A stretch of 64,000 nt of DNA, taken from the NCBI GenBank assembly GCA_035771165.1, contig JAWNZC010000351.1, forward strand, positions 6,487,001-6,551,000, read 5' to 3'. The notes under the pieces are model-generated. The model did not search any database, was not told the DNA's origin, and saw only the letters and a list, made by a program, of their open reading frames with translations. This document shows, in pieces, positions 21,595-33,600 of the stretch (position 1 is the stretch's first letter; each line of letters starts with the position of its first letter). The stretch is from Paragorgia papillata. Lineage: Eukaryota; Cnidaria; Anthozoa; Scleralcyonacea; Coralliidae. The translations under genes were made by a program, and so were the position numbers.

Positions 21595-24500
21595 TCAACG
21601 TTTGTTATTTGCTTTTCCTTCTACCGGTTTAACGTCTGGGTCGAGAGAGCCACAGTGCTGGTTTCCTAAGCAGACAGGCGACGATGCAGCACAGCAGTAC
21701 CCTTGGCTTGTTCCTGGGAAGCAACACACTGGAAACTTCACATAGCAACAAGAGTTTGCTCCACCACAACACACTGGACTTGTCTTTGGGCAACAACTAT
21801 TACTTGAAGGGCAGCAATTTGCTCCAGACAGAGGGCAGCACCAGTAAGCTTGGTTAGGTGGTGGGACGAAATTGCTGTTGCGTCTTTGCATACCTAAACA
21901 GAAATAGATGGAAAAAATAACAATTTTGAGTAAAATACCGCGAGTATTTAACTCTAGTGCCTTTTACGTAATCTGATTGGCTCCTTAACTCTTTCCAGTC
22001 CGAATCGGTCATTAGGATTTTATTCTGGCTAACGCCAGACGATTTTATTCACCTCTGGGGAAGCCCTCGGACAGGAATGAGTTATAAACTATCTCCCTAA
22101 CTATCACAATAATGTTTCTTCTTTAAGTAAAACAATTTATTTTAATTTTGTATTTTAATAGTTACTACTTACTACCAGCACAGGCAGCTTGTAATGTACA
22201 TCAGAATATTGTTGATGAAAAATGTTTTGATAAAAAGTATTTCTGAAATAAACTAAATACGCTTAATACCTGGTTCGAATGATGCAATATTAATTATGAA
22301 GTTCGAAGACGAAGGATTTTTGACTTCGTGCATGACGCACCGCGAGGACTGTAGTATTTATCCAATATTCACCTCTACTTTGGTAAATAATTGACTTAAA
22401 TATACAGTGTGTATAAAAAAAACCCGGAACCCCTTAGAAAATGAATTAGTATTCTGTTCAAACAACCTATTGTAGTAGTTTGAAAGCCCTAAACACCTCT
22501 GAGCCACGGATGCGTAAAAAACATGGTCTTAGCACAGAATAAAGAACTGAGGTCTTAGGCATACTGTAGGCGTACCAGGCGGGGGGAAATTGCCCCCCCC
22601 CCCCCCCCCCCCGCCCCAAACGTTTTAAAAATTAAAATTTTGGGCACTTTTTGAAAGAAATTTCTGGTAAATTCGGGTAATATTGCTGTTAAATATTCAT
22701 GATCGTATGTTGAATACGATCTAATAATCGACAGTCGACTCTTAATTTTTCGGGCAAAAATGTTTTGGCTCTTCGGGCAAAAATGTTTTGGTCCCCCCAA
22801 ACGTAACTGGTCAGGGTTAGGTTTGTGCCTAATTTTAAATACATGCTGCAATGCCAATGTTTTGTCGTGCAGCCAAAATAATGTCGGTAGTGAAAGTATT
22901 AAATACTCTGTCTTCGTATTCTTACATTATTCTACTTGAAATAGGCTACTTGAAATACATATTATTCATATTTCTTGGCTCGAGCGGCTCTTGGTATATT
23001 ACAGTGAATACAGTCAAACCGGGTGTTCTCTTAAACGCAACATTGCAATATTGACGAACAACAATACATTGCAATTTTCATTGGCTATTTGCCCGAGTCA
23101 ATTTGCAATCATCATTCACAAGATGACAGTTATTTCGCCGGAATCGTTTTTTATTCTCAAACCGCCTTGAAAAATATTCCAAGTTTAATACAATATCTGC
23201 AAGAAACTGCAAGATATATAGCTATTCGCGCTTTTTTGTTGATTACCTGACAAAGAACTACGGCCTACGGACAATAACTTCATCGAGTAAACCGTGCTAT
23301 TCCGTCGTTGAAGCACGTCCAAGATTATCAAATAATGTTAGCTTTGAGTGAATTGAGTCTGGGTGTTACATAAATATCGATGCAGAGGAACATTTACACT
23401 TACCTAAAGCGTTTTACAGATCGGAAGCAATTTACAAGCGAGTGCAGTTATTAAAAAGGTGTAAGAAACGACGGAATAGCCGCACGGTTTACTTGCTAGT
23501 TCTTTGTCAGGTAATCAACAAAAAAGCTCGCATAGGCATAGCTATCTTGGAATATTCTTCAAAGCGGTTTGAGAATATTAAACGTCTGTAGCGATCCCGG
23601 CGTCAACACGAAATAACTGTCAACTTGTGAATGATGATTGCAAATTGATAACTCGGGCAAATGAAAATTGCAATGAAAATTGCAATGAAAATTGCAATGT
23701 TGTTCGTTATGAAGGGTGATCGTTCTGCATAAATGTTGCGCGCAAGAGAACATCGGTTTGACTGTAAAAACAGACAAGCTGTTCAAATTGCAACAGCGAG
23801 TACAGTACTGAGTATAGGCAAGTGAAGGGCCGAGTAAAAAACCTGGGTTCTCTTCTGTATATCTTCTCTACCTCGTTATTTAGCAATTTATTGCCTTGTT
23901 ACATTTCAGGTTTTTCATTGTGAGGAAATATATTATTTCTATGGAAATATCCATATCGCGTTTATTAAAATTATGCGTGGAGAACGTCATTTCCGGATTC
24001 ACGTCATTGTTATTTACTTATTTGTAATTTTCGTTTCGTCAAAACAGAATTAGCAGAAACTCTACGCTTTTAAGATATTCGAGTTTGATCTAAACAAAAT
24101 TTCCAATGACATCAGTGATTTTCCACGTACTCGAAGCCCTCTATGTAGCGCATTGCGTTAGACATCGTCTCAAAAATTATGAAGAATGAAGAACGTATAT
24201 TTCGACTTACCATATTGACAACAAGTGTTGTTACTCGCACAGCAATACTGTCCAGAACGATCACAAGCCTGTGGCGTCGGTGGTGAACAGCCAAGCTTCA
24301 GACCTGCGTCGTTGCATCCTTCCATTATTCTCTCAGCCAAAGAAGTACATCGATTCGACAATTTGCACCAGCTTTGTGTGAGCAGTGCGGCGCCAAGTTT
24401 CTGCCAGTTACTGCTACTCACGTAGAAAATAAGGTCGGGAACGCGCATAAGATGCTCCATTCCAAAAGTAAAAAACAACCCTGTGAGCGCATTCTGAATG

Positions 24501-24880
24501 CCACAACATGGTGTTGAGGTCGGAGGGATTAAATTTGAAGCTTGCTTCAGTGCTCGATCAACGTTGATGTCGAAGAGTAGTTGACTTTGTTCCGGTGTGA
24601 GGCATACACTTTGCTCGCAATCGCATTCGTCAGGGTATCCTTGAACAATTACTCCTTTGGGAATATCATTGTGATCGATACCAAGGATCTCCAGATCGCC
24701 TTTTGCGTGGGGGAGATTTAAGTTGTAACCAAAACCAATGAGAACGCCAAGTTTTGTGCGGTGGGCACAAGGAGAATACTTTTGCCAGCTTTTGATCGAC
24801 GCTGTCGGGTTACATTTCTCGGCAAAAGTGCTAGACGCAATCAAAACCAGAAGCAACGCCAACAGAAGAGAATGAGACAT
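21595..24880 (-). CDS. Secreted lysozyme-like protein with granulin-like C-terminus, two exons
   Basis: Exon 1 spans 24880-24211 and exon 2 spans 21893-21595. The junction is CAATATG/GTAAGT...TTTAG/GTATGC; the phases fit and give 322 residues. Residues 1-20 are a signal peptide (MSHSLLLALLLVLIASSTFA). Residues about 25-190 resemble a GH24 (phage-type lysozyme) domain: IGFGYNLN (48-55), LTPEQSQLLFDINVDRA (94-110), IQNALTGLFFTFG (128-140), then a Trp/Ser-rich helix region. From 206 a cysteine-pair-rich tail begins (C-x6-CC-x5-CC) and continues in exon 2 with about eight more CC pairs, as in granulin/epithelin modules. I could not place the usual catalytic Glu/Asp/Thr with confidence, so hydrolase activity is uncertain. 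Start at 24880 was chosen over 24943 because the latter overlaps the TATA box. A role in bacterial digestion or immunity is inference. The 2.3-kb intron is full of MITEs. Confidence 0.75.
22407..22850. mobile_element. Truncated MITE pieces in the intron
   Basis: 22407-22490 matches the left end of the CAGTGTGTAT element at 54679-54998 (shared AGAAAATGAATTAGTATTCT and CAAACAACCTATTG). From about 22560 a different repeat follows (aggcgtaccaggcgggg, G/C runs, two copies of TTCGGGCAAAAATGTTTTGG). Similar GGCGTACGAGGCGGGG and TCGGGCAAA blocks occur at 25715 and, inverted, at 41440-41515. Both pieces lack a matching second end. Confidence 0.5.
23011..23764. mobile_element. 754-bp foldback element with TA duplication, intronic
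   Basis: The ends CAGTCAAACCGGGTGTTCTC and AAGAGAACATCGGTTTGACTG are inverted, flanked by TA on each side. Arms of about 250 bp (23011-23260 and 23500-23764) are complementary; the right arm holds three tandem CAATGAAAATTG units. No ORF of interest. It sits in the intron of the lysozyme-like gene. Confidence 0.65.
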
Positions 24881-24942
24881 TTTCGCAGTGATATGTTTGT
24901 GTATGAAATATCTCTTTTGACTGTCACCACTTCCTCCAGTCA

Positions 24943-24950
24943 TTTATAAA
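24943..24950 (-). promoter_or_regulatory. TATA box of the lysozyme-like/granulin gene
   Basis: TTTATAAA reads on the minus strand about 65 bases upstream of the chosen ATG at 24880, leaving room for a 5' UTR of roughly 30 bases. It overlaps the upstream in-frame ATG, which argues that the upstream codon is not transcribed. Confidence 0.6.
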
Positions 24951-25000
24951 CAGTGACGATTAATGTAACCTAATCTCTTGTTTGCGCAATGAAACCCTAC

Positions 25001-25290
25001 AGTTGAAGCTCTCGTAAGGCTAAAGCGACCACCTTCGGGGAACTGTAAAAAGTGGTCGCAACTAGAACTGGTCGCTTACGATAATTTGTTCTCGTTTGCG
25101 ACCACCCACTGAAATGGCTGAAGTTTGTCGCTTACGAGAGATTGGACCAGAAAAACACTGCGTTTCTATTCTGGCATGCAATTTATAATCTCATTACTGT
25201 ATTATTAAAGTTATCAAATTGCTTTTGACTGTAAAGGGTCTTTCAAGGACAGGACGGTTGGTCACTTACAAGAGCTTAAAGTGTTTATGA
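25001..25290. mobile_element. MITE of the ACAGTTGAAGCTCTCGTAAG type
   Basis: The left end has ACAGTTGAAGCTCTCGTAAG and the right end TTACAAGAGCTTAAAG, an imperfect inverted pair; the interior repeats GTGGTCGC and GCGACCAC motifs in both orientations. Lies just upstream of the lysozyme-like gene promoter. Exact termini uncertain. Confidence 0.45.
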
Positions 25291-25990
25291 AATCCCATTT
25301 TGTAGTTCAGATTACGCTGATCATCATGCGCTATTTTAATTTTACATCACGATTTTAGAAAGTAGATCTACAAGCCCTGCCTCGTCCCCAGTCGCTTTTC
25401 AAGAATGAGATCTGAGAACGTGAGATTGGATCATTGAGGAAATTTCAGAGGGGGCCCAGGCTAAGGGGGCGCTAGTATTTTTCTAAACTCGGCCTGTGGA
25501 GGAGGCAGCTACAAGCCTTTGGAATAATTTTTGTCCCACCGCGCCGCGCGGCCAAATTGGTTTTTGTACACACGCTCAAAAGAGAAATATGTACTACTAC
25601 ACTCAGAAGGCTTCAGAAGGACTCAAATGGAATCTTTTGAAAAGTACTGTATTAGTGTATTTCTAGTGGCCCAAACGAGATGAGTTGAAGAACAACTTTA
25701 AGATTCAAGGATTGCATAGGCGTACGAGGCGGGGGACAGGGGGGGCAGGGGGCAGCTGCCCCTCCCCCCCCAGATGAATGGAAATGTTGCTAAGTCGGGC
25801 AAATTTTCAAGCTAAGTTGGGCAAAAATATAGGGGAAAAAATTTAAAATAGGATGAAAATAAGGAAAAGTAATCAAAACAATTGTTAATATCTGTGTATT
25901 GTAAGGTGATTAACACCTGATGAAACATGTGTAGCAGATTTAGCCAAAATAAATTGTATTAGTTATTAGATAAGAACACTCGGAAATGCA
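25291..25990. other. Non-coding spacer with repeat ends
   Basis: No gene. At 25715-25830 a GGCGTACGAGGCGGGGG block with C/G runs and TCGGGCAAA repeats is the inverted counterpart of 41440-41515, on the far side of the 15-kb element, so an outer element may have housed the inner one. The remainder is unassigned. Confidence 0.4.
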
Positions 25991-26091
25991 CGATGGACGA
26001 TGGACGATGGACGATGGACGATGGACGATGGACGATGGACGATGACAATAGTAATAATAATAATAATAATAATAATATTAATATTAATAAT

Positions 26092-26122
<31 letters not shown>

Positions 26123-26133
26123 ATATTAATAAT

Positions 26134-26166
<33 letters not shown>

Positions 26167-26252
26167 CAATAAATAATAATAATCAATAAATAATAATAAT
26201 AAATAATTATAATAATTATAATAATTATAATAATTACAATAATTATAACAAT

Positions 26253-26288
<36 letters not shown>

Positions 26289-26896
26289 TAAGTTTCGGGG
26301 GGGGTGTTCCCTTTTGACACCAAAATGTGCCTTTTTATCTGATAAAACGTGTGATTTACGCGCTTTTTGCTTTTCCCTTTGAAATGAAATGCTACGCACC
26401 CTTACTTAATATGATATAAATATAAATCTTTTCTTATTAACCTTTTATGAGTCCGGCCAAACTCAATACAAATAAGGTCCTCTAATAATTAAGCTAATTT
26501 GCTTCGAGTTCGACTCCCAAAAAGTGAAATGTTTGCCTCAAGCCTCATAAATATTAAGAGACACTTTCTTCTGTCGCAAATGCTCGCCTCCGCTAAGCTG
26601 TTCTTCGATCACAATTGTGGGTTTCAATAGGTTTATTTCTCCTGTCTCAATGCACACGCTCGTTTCATACTACACAGTACACTCTCTTATTTATAGTTCT
26701 GTCTAAATCTTTAACCATGCAAGTGCGTCACATTATCAATCAACATAACCGTATCTTAGACTATTAAATTAATAAACTTTGCCGAAGTTGCGCAACGATT
26801 TACTATAGTCTTTCTCGGTGGTATTTTAACCATAAAACTGAAGGCGTATTGGTTGTATTACAAAAATCACGAAATGTATATATTGACCAGGATATC
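25991..26896 (+). repeat. Left terminal inverted repeat of the large element
   Basis: Complementary to 40391-41194. Outer part: (ATGGACG)n minisatellite (about 25991-26042) and AAT/ATT microsatellite (26048-26290). Inner part: unique sequence, including a CGAGTTCGACTCCC segment and a TATTTATAG box near 26690 that could drive the transposase gene. Confidence 0.75.
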
Positions 26897-29230
26897 TTAA
26901 TACGTACCTTACTGTTAAAAACATAGTACTTATATATAACTGACTCAATCTTTTACCTATTTTAACCCGGTTTGTTTACTGACAATATATTGTTTAATAT
27001 GTCGTGCCTCAAGCTCTTATATCTATTTTTAAATGAACCAAACTGAATCAATTACTTAACTAGATTCGATTTTCATTTAATATTTCGCTAATTAAACGGA
27101 AAGTGTTTTACAGTTGTGTCTTGTGAAGCGTAAGCAAAACCTTATTGCTGCAGTTGTTTTTAATCGGCGTTATGGATTGTAGTTTCTCTGAAGTTGTGCA
27201 AGGTAAAGTGAGCAGATTTTTTTCTGTGGTATTTCACAATTTTGAACATAAAACTTAGTTGTGTGTATTGGTATGTAGCACGTGTTAATCCCTCTTCAGG
27301 GAAAAAAAGGAAAAAGAACTCGTCTTCCACTGACGAAAATTCGGATAATGAATTAGCGACTAGGTAGGTAACTATATATAAACAATAACATGTTTAATTT
27401 GTTCAAAATGTTCATGATTATTGCGAGCGCAATGGATATGCTAATGCGAAAAATTTACTGATCATATAGAAAAAGCTCTTGCGAAACCGTGAGTTCTCAC
27501 AAGCGGCGTACCAAAATCCCAAGTACTAGTACTGATAAAGGTGAGTCGTATTTCCTGGGATTTTCGATAAACAAATTGATAATTCCTTTATTTTTAGGAA
27601 GATTGTGGAAGAAAGCGTTGAAGTAAGTGCCGATCGACACGCTTCATTTTCTGAATCTAGTGTCGATAACATTAAAAAACTTAAGGTGTGAAATGCAAAG
27701 AAAATTTATATGCGTAAAGGTTAAATGTCTTTTATTTTGATTTGAAGTAGAGCTTCACGGGAGGTTATGACAATCTCGAGCGACTCTGAATGCGGGTCAC
27801 CCAACAAAATGAAATTAACCGGGTACGTTTATTGTATTATCCATTTATTTCAACATTCTTTCCATTTGTCTGTCTGTCTGTTTATTATCTATTTATTATT
27901 TATTACCTGTTACCTGTTAAACCTGTTACTTGTTACTTGTTACTTGTTAATTATTATTTATCGTTTATTACTTATTATTTATTTGTTCGACTTATTTGGT
28001 TGTTTGAGGAGTGGGTTGTGCACGATGTTGTTTCCTTATTGTTTGATTTATTTTCTAACTTTGGTTTGTAATATTGCACTAAATATAGAACAAAAGTCGA
28101 ACCAGTTTCAATATCGAGCGATTCTGAATGTGATTCACCAATAAAACGCAGAGGTTCGATGAAGTATTAGTACTCAGTGCATTATACTGTACGTTAATTT
28201 GACAAAAATTATGGGTGTGTTTGAGCTAAAGATTTTCACAACCTCGCCATTTTTTCCAATGAAGATAGTTCCACACCCACAACGATCTTCTATTTCTACC
28301 ATATGATCAAATAACAAGCTTTTGATTTTCATGAGTATAGTTCACCCTATATATTTATCCATCACCCAGCTGTGCTCATTTCGGATCGAGCGCAAATAAA
28401 CTTCTCGTTCATTTCTCATGAATTTACTTCTTTAGGGCTTATGGCGGAAGTATTGGAACTGAAGCGAAATGTGTTGTCGCCCAAAATGAGTCAAGCCCCA
28501 ATCAAGGTAAAATTTACTTTGTTCTTATAAAAACAGCTTTATGTGTTTTATCAATACAATAAACAAGACGTGTACGTTTTACAGACTCATTGTGCATGTG
28601 CATGTACATATGCTGATATGCGTATCTATATAAGTATATTACTGAGTGCGTGTGTATATATGTATATCCAGCATCATGTACGCGTGTAACTTATATTAAA
28701 TTTTTATGTCCATTAAAGCTTGAAGAGAAACATCAAGTGATCGGAATGCCGAAAAAGGAGGTCTTATCAGAAGGGTAAGTATTGCAGGATTTTGTTCTTT
28801 ATTTTAAACTTATTTTTAAAATTGATTTTCTGTTTGTAATTCATAAACGTCGATACCAGTTCTTATTCTAGTATGTATTCTTCAGAACCACTCATCTTCT
28901 CTTTTACAGTGAAGACATGCCATCCAACATGCGTATTCCTGGGCTGAACCAAGGAAACACTGGTATAGTATAACAGTAGCTTTACGCCATGCTGTGCATG
29001 GTATATTTAACATAATAGATTCCATTTTGCCGTTGTCTGTTCAATTATGGATGCACAGATGACGTCACAACGCAGTCGAGTGGGTCACTTATGTTCTTAC
29101 CACGTTGTTACGTCTTCTGTGCATCGAAATAACTGAACAGAGATAAATTTGTTTTATACAATAAAAAATAGAAAAATTATGTTTTAAAAGACTTACTAAA
29201 TTTTACCGGCTAATTTCCAGGGCATTGAAA

Positions 29231-29233
29231 ACG

Positions 29234-29303
<70 letters not shown>
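29231..29303. repeat. (AAT)n microsatellite
   Basis: About 24 uninterrupted AAT units in an intron of the transposase gene. Confidence 0.9.
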
Positions 29304-29304
<1 letters not shown>

Positions 29305-30265
29305 TATCACCTCATCTGACGTGATCCATGATCTATATATACAAATCAAGCAACGTCATTGGCTGGTGATGTTGCAGTGAGATCCGTGAAGAGCCATCGC
29401 TAGTTTTCGAGATAGTACTTAGCCTGCGTTACATTACTGCCAATAACATTATTACCTGTGTTAATCACAATTTAATGTTGATTCATTTAATATCATTGTT
29501 CAGAAGCAAAGAATCGCACTCGTAAGAGAAAAGGTAGTAGTTCGTCGTGGTCAGATGGATCAGATGGCTCAGCCTCAGAGAAGAGCGACGAAATGACGTA
29601 AGCTGTTTATTTAACATATCAGTTCATTTTATGCACTTTGAGATTACTTCTTCCTATAATTAAGAGCCTGTTTATAAACATATAAGACTTTTTCTCATAC
29701 TATGATAACCGTCGTCTAAAGAAAATATTCAAAACTGAACCCTTCACGCTGACCTACCTGTTTTATAGATCGGAAAGCGACGCTTCCTGTACATTTAAAG
29801 AAAATCCAGGCTACTATGGCAATGACGAAAGGCTAAAAGTGTACCAATGGGGATTAGTAAAAGGGAAACAAATGAATGAAATCGCTGAGATATTACTTAG
29901 TAAAGCGAAACCCACTCAAGTTGCAACATGTGTCCCAACTAGCGTGGAAAGAAATACGGCATTTGTGGTTGATACTTCGTGCATTGAAAACATAGAGGAT
30001 TTAAAATGTGATGACCTAGGTGTATGGCAGTGCACGGGCGTCAAAACAGATTTTTTTAGGAAAACTAGTAAAAAAGCTAGAAAAGTCCGCGGCAGTAAGC
30101 CAGTAAAAGATGGTGTGTATAAGTTTACTAGGAGGTATTATTACAACAACAATCTCCACAGCCTGAAGAAGACAATAACAACAGCGGCGCCGGTGGACAG
30201 TAATCGGGCCAGTTGTCGATATGCTTTCTTGCAGTATATTTTTACAGAAGGGGAACAGGTAGTGG

Positions 30266-30516
30266 TGTCGCGAATGCTCAATCTAACGTGCCGTTCTTCA
30301 CGACAATCACAATGTTTTAGTTTTTTGTTCACTTTATCTGGTACTTCACTCTCTCTAGTCACTCTTATCACACTCTCCCTCGTCTTAACATACACATGTT
30401 TTTTACTGTCCAAATTTTGAAGTGTTTTCTGTTCGACATCTGTCATCTATACCTATTTCTTAACCTAAACCAATTACTGTAATTAACAACTTGCGTCATA
30501 AGCTATATTTACGACA
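30266..30516 (-). repeat. 3' LTR of the BEL/Pao element
   Basis: Partner of 35894-36144. Because the LTR is partly coding, this copy repeats the Gag N-terminal frame (MTDVEQKTLQ...), which then runs into the flanking gene; that small frame is not a separate gene. Confidence 0.9.
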
Positions 30517-30620
30517 CACTCCCCTATTTGACTCCGGAGGTGACAAATACAGTTTATATAGCTACGATATTAAATGTTATTAACTTTAATCAAAATGTTC
30601 TTACTTAATTTTACTTATCC

Positions 30621-33600
30621 TTAAGTATTGTCCTCTTCTTCAGCAATACTTTTGATACGAATTCCAGCAGCGGTTGCTGCGTCTCTCTTTGGTCTGAATT
30701 CAGGCGCTTCGGGATTCAATTTGGCAATTGGTGTTACTTTCTCTCTATCGCAGAACAGTTCTAAAGGATATAGTTGTTGAATGGCCCGTTCGAGGTGGTT
30801 CCTTCCAGCTCGCAATCTAACTGCTCTCACGATTCCGTCGTTTCCTGTTATAGGTTCTTCCACAATCCCCAATTTCCACTTGTTCCTGTCCTTTTCGTCT
30901 CCCTTAATGATTACTACGTCTCCCTTTCGTGTTGTTGTTGGTGAACCCTTGTGCTTCAATTTGTGACGCTCTCGCAGGCCTCGAAGGTATTCTTTCGTCC
31001 AGCGTTGCCACATGTCATCTTTGCATTTTCGAAGATACTTAGCCCTTTTTCTTAACGATGCGTCTCCTTCACAGTGCGGTTCCATTTCTGGGAGTGCGTT
31101 GGACGAAGGGTTTAGAAACGATGTAGGTGTGAGTATCGGTATCTGTACATCATCTTCTACGTAGGACAATGGTCTGTTGTTCAGAGCTACCTCCACATCT
31201 AACAGTACTTCCTTTAGCTCGTGAAAATACAGTTGGTTGTGTCCAATAGATTTTCGTAGAGCTCCCTTCACTAAACCAACCATACGTTCAAACTGTCCTC
31301 CCCACCAAGGGGCTCTGCTTAGGTTGAATTTCCAAGAGATTCCATGGTGGGCGAGAACGTTGTTCAATCTTTCTTCATTTTTCACTTGCTTCATCCATGC
31401 TGCCGCTCCGACGAAGGTGCGACCATTGTCCGAGTAGATGGTTTCTGGTCGGCCACGTCTTGCTATGAACTTTTAAGACTCAGGAGGAACTCCTCCATCT
31501 CCATTGATCTCACAAGGTGAAGATGCAACGCTCTTGTCAGACTACACGAATAGAGAACGACATACACCTTTGCTTCCCGCTTGCGACTGGTACGGATCTT
31601 GATGGGTCCCGCGTAGTCAACCCCAACTACTTGGAAGGGGGTTCGTCCTTCGGTTTGATCTCGAGGCAACAACCCCGGAGGTGGGTTGGACAATGCAACT
31701 GCTTGAAATCTCTTGCATCCTGGACAACTCTTGATAAGTCGTTTTGCCAGCCGTCGGAGTCGTGGGACCCAGTACTTCTCTCGAATCTTTGTCATGGTGA
31801 GCCCTACTCTGCCATGTAGGGTATCTTCATGAGCTTGCTGGACAAACTTCTCTGTGTAGGTCGAAGTATCAGGTAGATAGATCGGGTAATGACCTTGAAT
31901 TCTCCCTCTGCACTCCAACAACCCATTTTCATTGGGCTGCAAATTGAGTTGCATTCGGTCTTCTTCGTAGTGCTCGCTTTGTGTGCCTTCTTGTTGCACT
32001 CGTCTCTCCCAGAATAGGCGTTGGATTTCTAGTTCCTCTGTCGTTGGAGGGCCATAATCTCTCTCTTGCCGTTGAACTCTGGCGTTACGTAAGAATCTTG
32101 CGATCCATGCACACACCCGAAGAACTTTCCAATAGTTCCGTCGTCTTGAGAGCAGTTCACTGAATTTATCGGGTTGTTCGTCGGTAGCTGCTTTGAACAA
32201 CTCTCGCACTTTCTTGGCTTCCTCCAGTGACTCCTTGGTCGCGGTTGTGGTAACATTTGTTGGCCAACGTTCTGGTTCCGCGAGCCACTTTGGTCCAGTC
32301 CACCACAGTTCATTTTCTTGAGACCCCACGACTGCCCAGATCTGCGGGGTTCTCGTCGGTCGGCACATGTCTCCACTTAATCCCTTTCCTTTTTTGGATC
32401 TTGTTTACACGATTCTGTACGAATTGCTTGTAGTTGCCGCCTCCATTTATCCAATGTAGTGCTACCGTACTGTCTAACCAGCAGTAGGTGTTCTTGATGG
32501 GAAATCCCTGTAGGGCATCTGCGATATTTGCTGCTAGGTTTACCGCCATGTGTCCAGCAACCAGTTCTTGACGTGGTATTGTCAGTCCTTGCTTGGCCAG
32601 TCGAGACCTTGCCGTTACGAGACTTTGCGTCTTCCCTGAGGGTTGCGATACTACGGTGTAGGCTGCCGCGGCTACTCCTTTCCCACTCGCGTCACCGAAC
32701 ACGTGGAGATCGATACTGTTTATCGGCTCTTTGTACTTTACTAGTGATCTTGCTGTTGTGATCTGCGCTGGCAATTCTCCTTCCCATCGGTTCCACCTTT
32801 CTACGAGGTCTGCTGGTAGCTGTTGATCCCAGCCACGTTTAAGGTTGCAGGCATCTCTATATAACATCTTCCCACGGAGTGTTAAGGGCGATGCAACTCC
32901 CAAAGGATCGTAAATCTTGGCTAACTTGGTTAGGATACCTCTTTTCGTCGTTGGCACTGTTTCTTTGGACACGATGACACTCATTGTGTCTTCTCGCTTG
33001 TTCCAGGTGAGTCCTAGGAGACCACAATCCGCCGGCTCTCCTAACTGTTGTTGCGCAAAGGTTTGGTCTTGCACATCTACGTCGCTTTGGTGAGATTCCA
33101 GTGTGGGCTCGTTGGAATGCCACTTGTGCAACTCGAAGGCAGCGTCAGCGAAGATCTCCGTGGCATCATTCTTCAATTTCTTGGCTTTGGTTGTCGTTGT
33201 TGCACCAGAAATCGAGTCATCGACGTAGAGGCTTTTGTTGATTTCGTGCACTGCTTCTGGACTTTTGAGCCGCCAGCTTTCTAAGTGCTGATTGATTACT
33301 CCCCCAAGCAAGAAAGGCGAAGGAGCTAGGCCAAATAACGCCCTTGTGAATCTGAGGGTTTCAACTTCTCTCGTTTCCAGATTCTTTAGCCAGTGAAACC
33401 TGAGGGCGTCTCGATCTTCTTCACGAATCCGGACCTGCAAAAACGCTTTCTTAATGTCACCAGTTATGGCTACAGGGTGGAATCGACCTCGAATCAGCAC
33501 ACTCCAGAGTTGATTTTGTAGTGGTGGACCAGGATTCAGGCATTCGTTGAGGGAAGGAACTCCATCTCTTACTTTGGAAGACGCATCATATACGATCCGT

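Noticed and set aside
24170..24943. GH19 chitinase assignment and start at 24943
   Set aside because: Motif order fits GH24-type lysozyme better, and the upstream ATG overlaps the TATA box with no signal peptide at its N-terminus.
26166..26399. Poly-Ile frames
   Set aside because: AAT/ATT microsatellite translation.
29839..30420. 193-residue ORF taken as a complete protein
   Set aside because: Its last third is BEL LTR sequence; the real frame continues at 36149.
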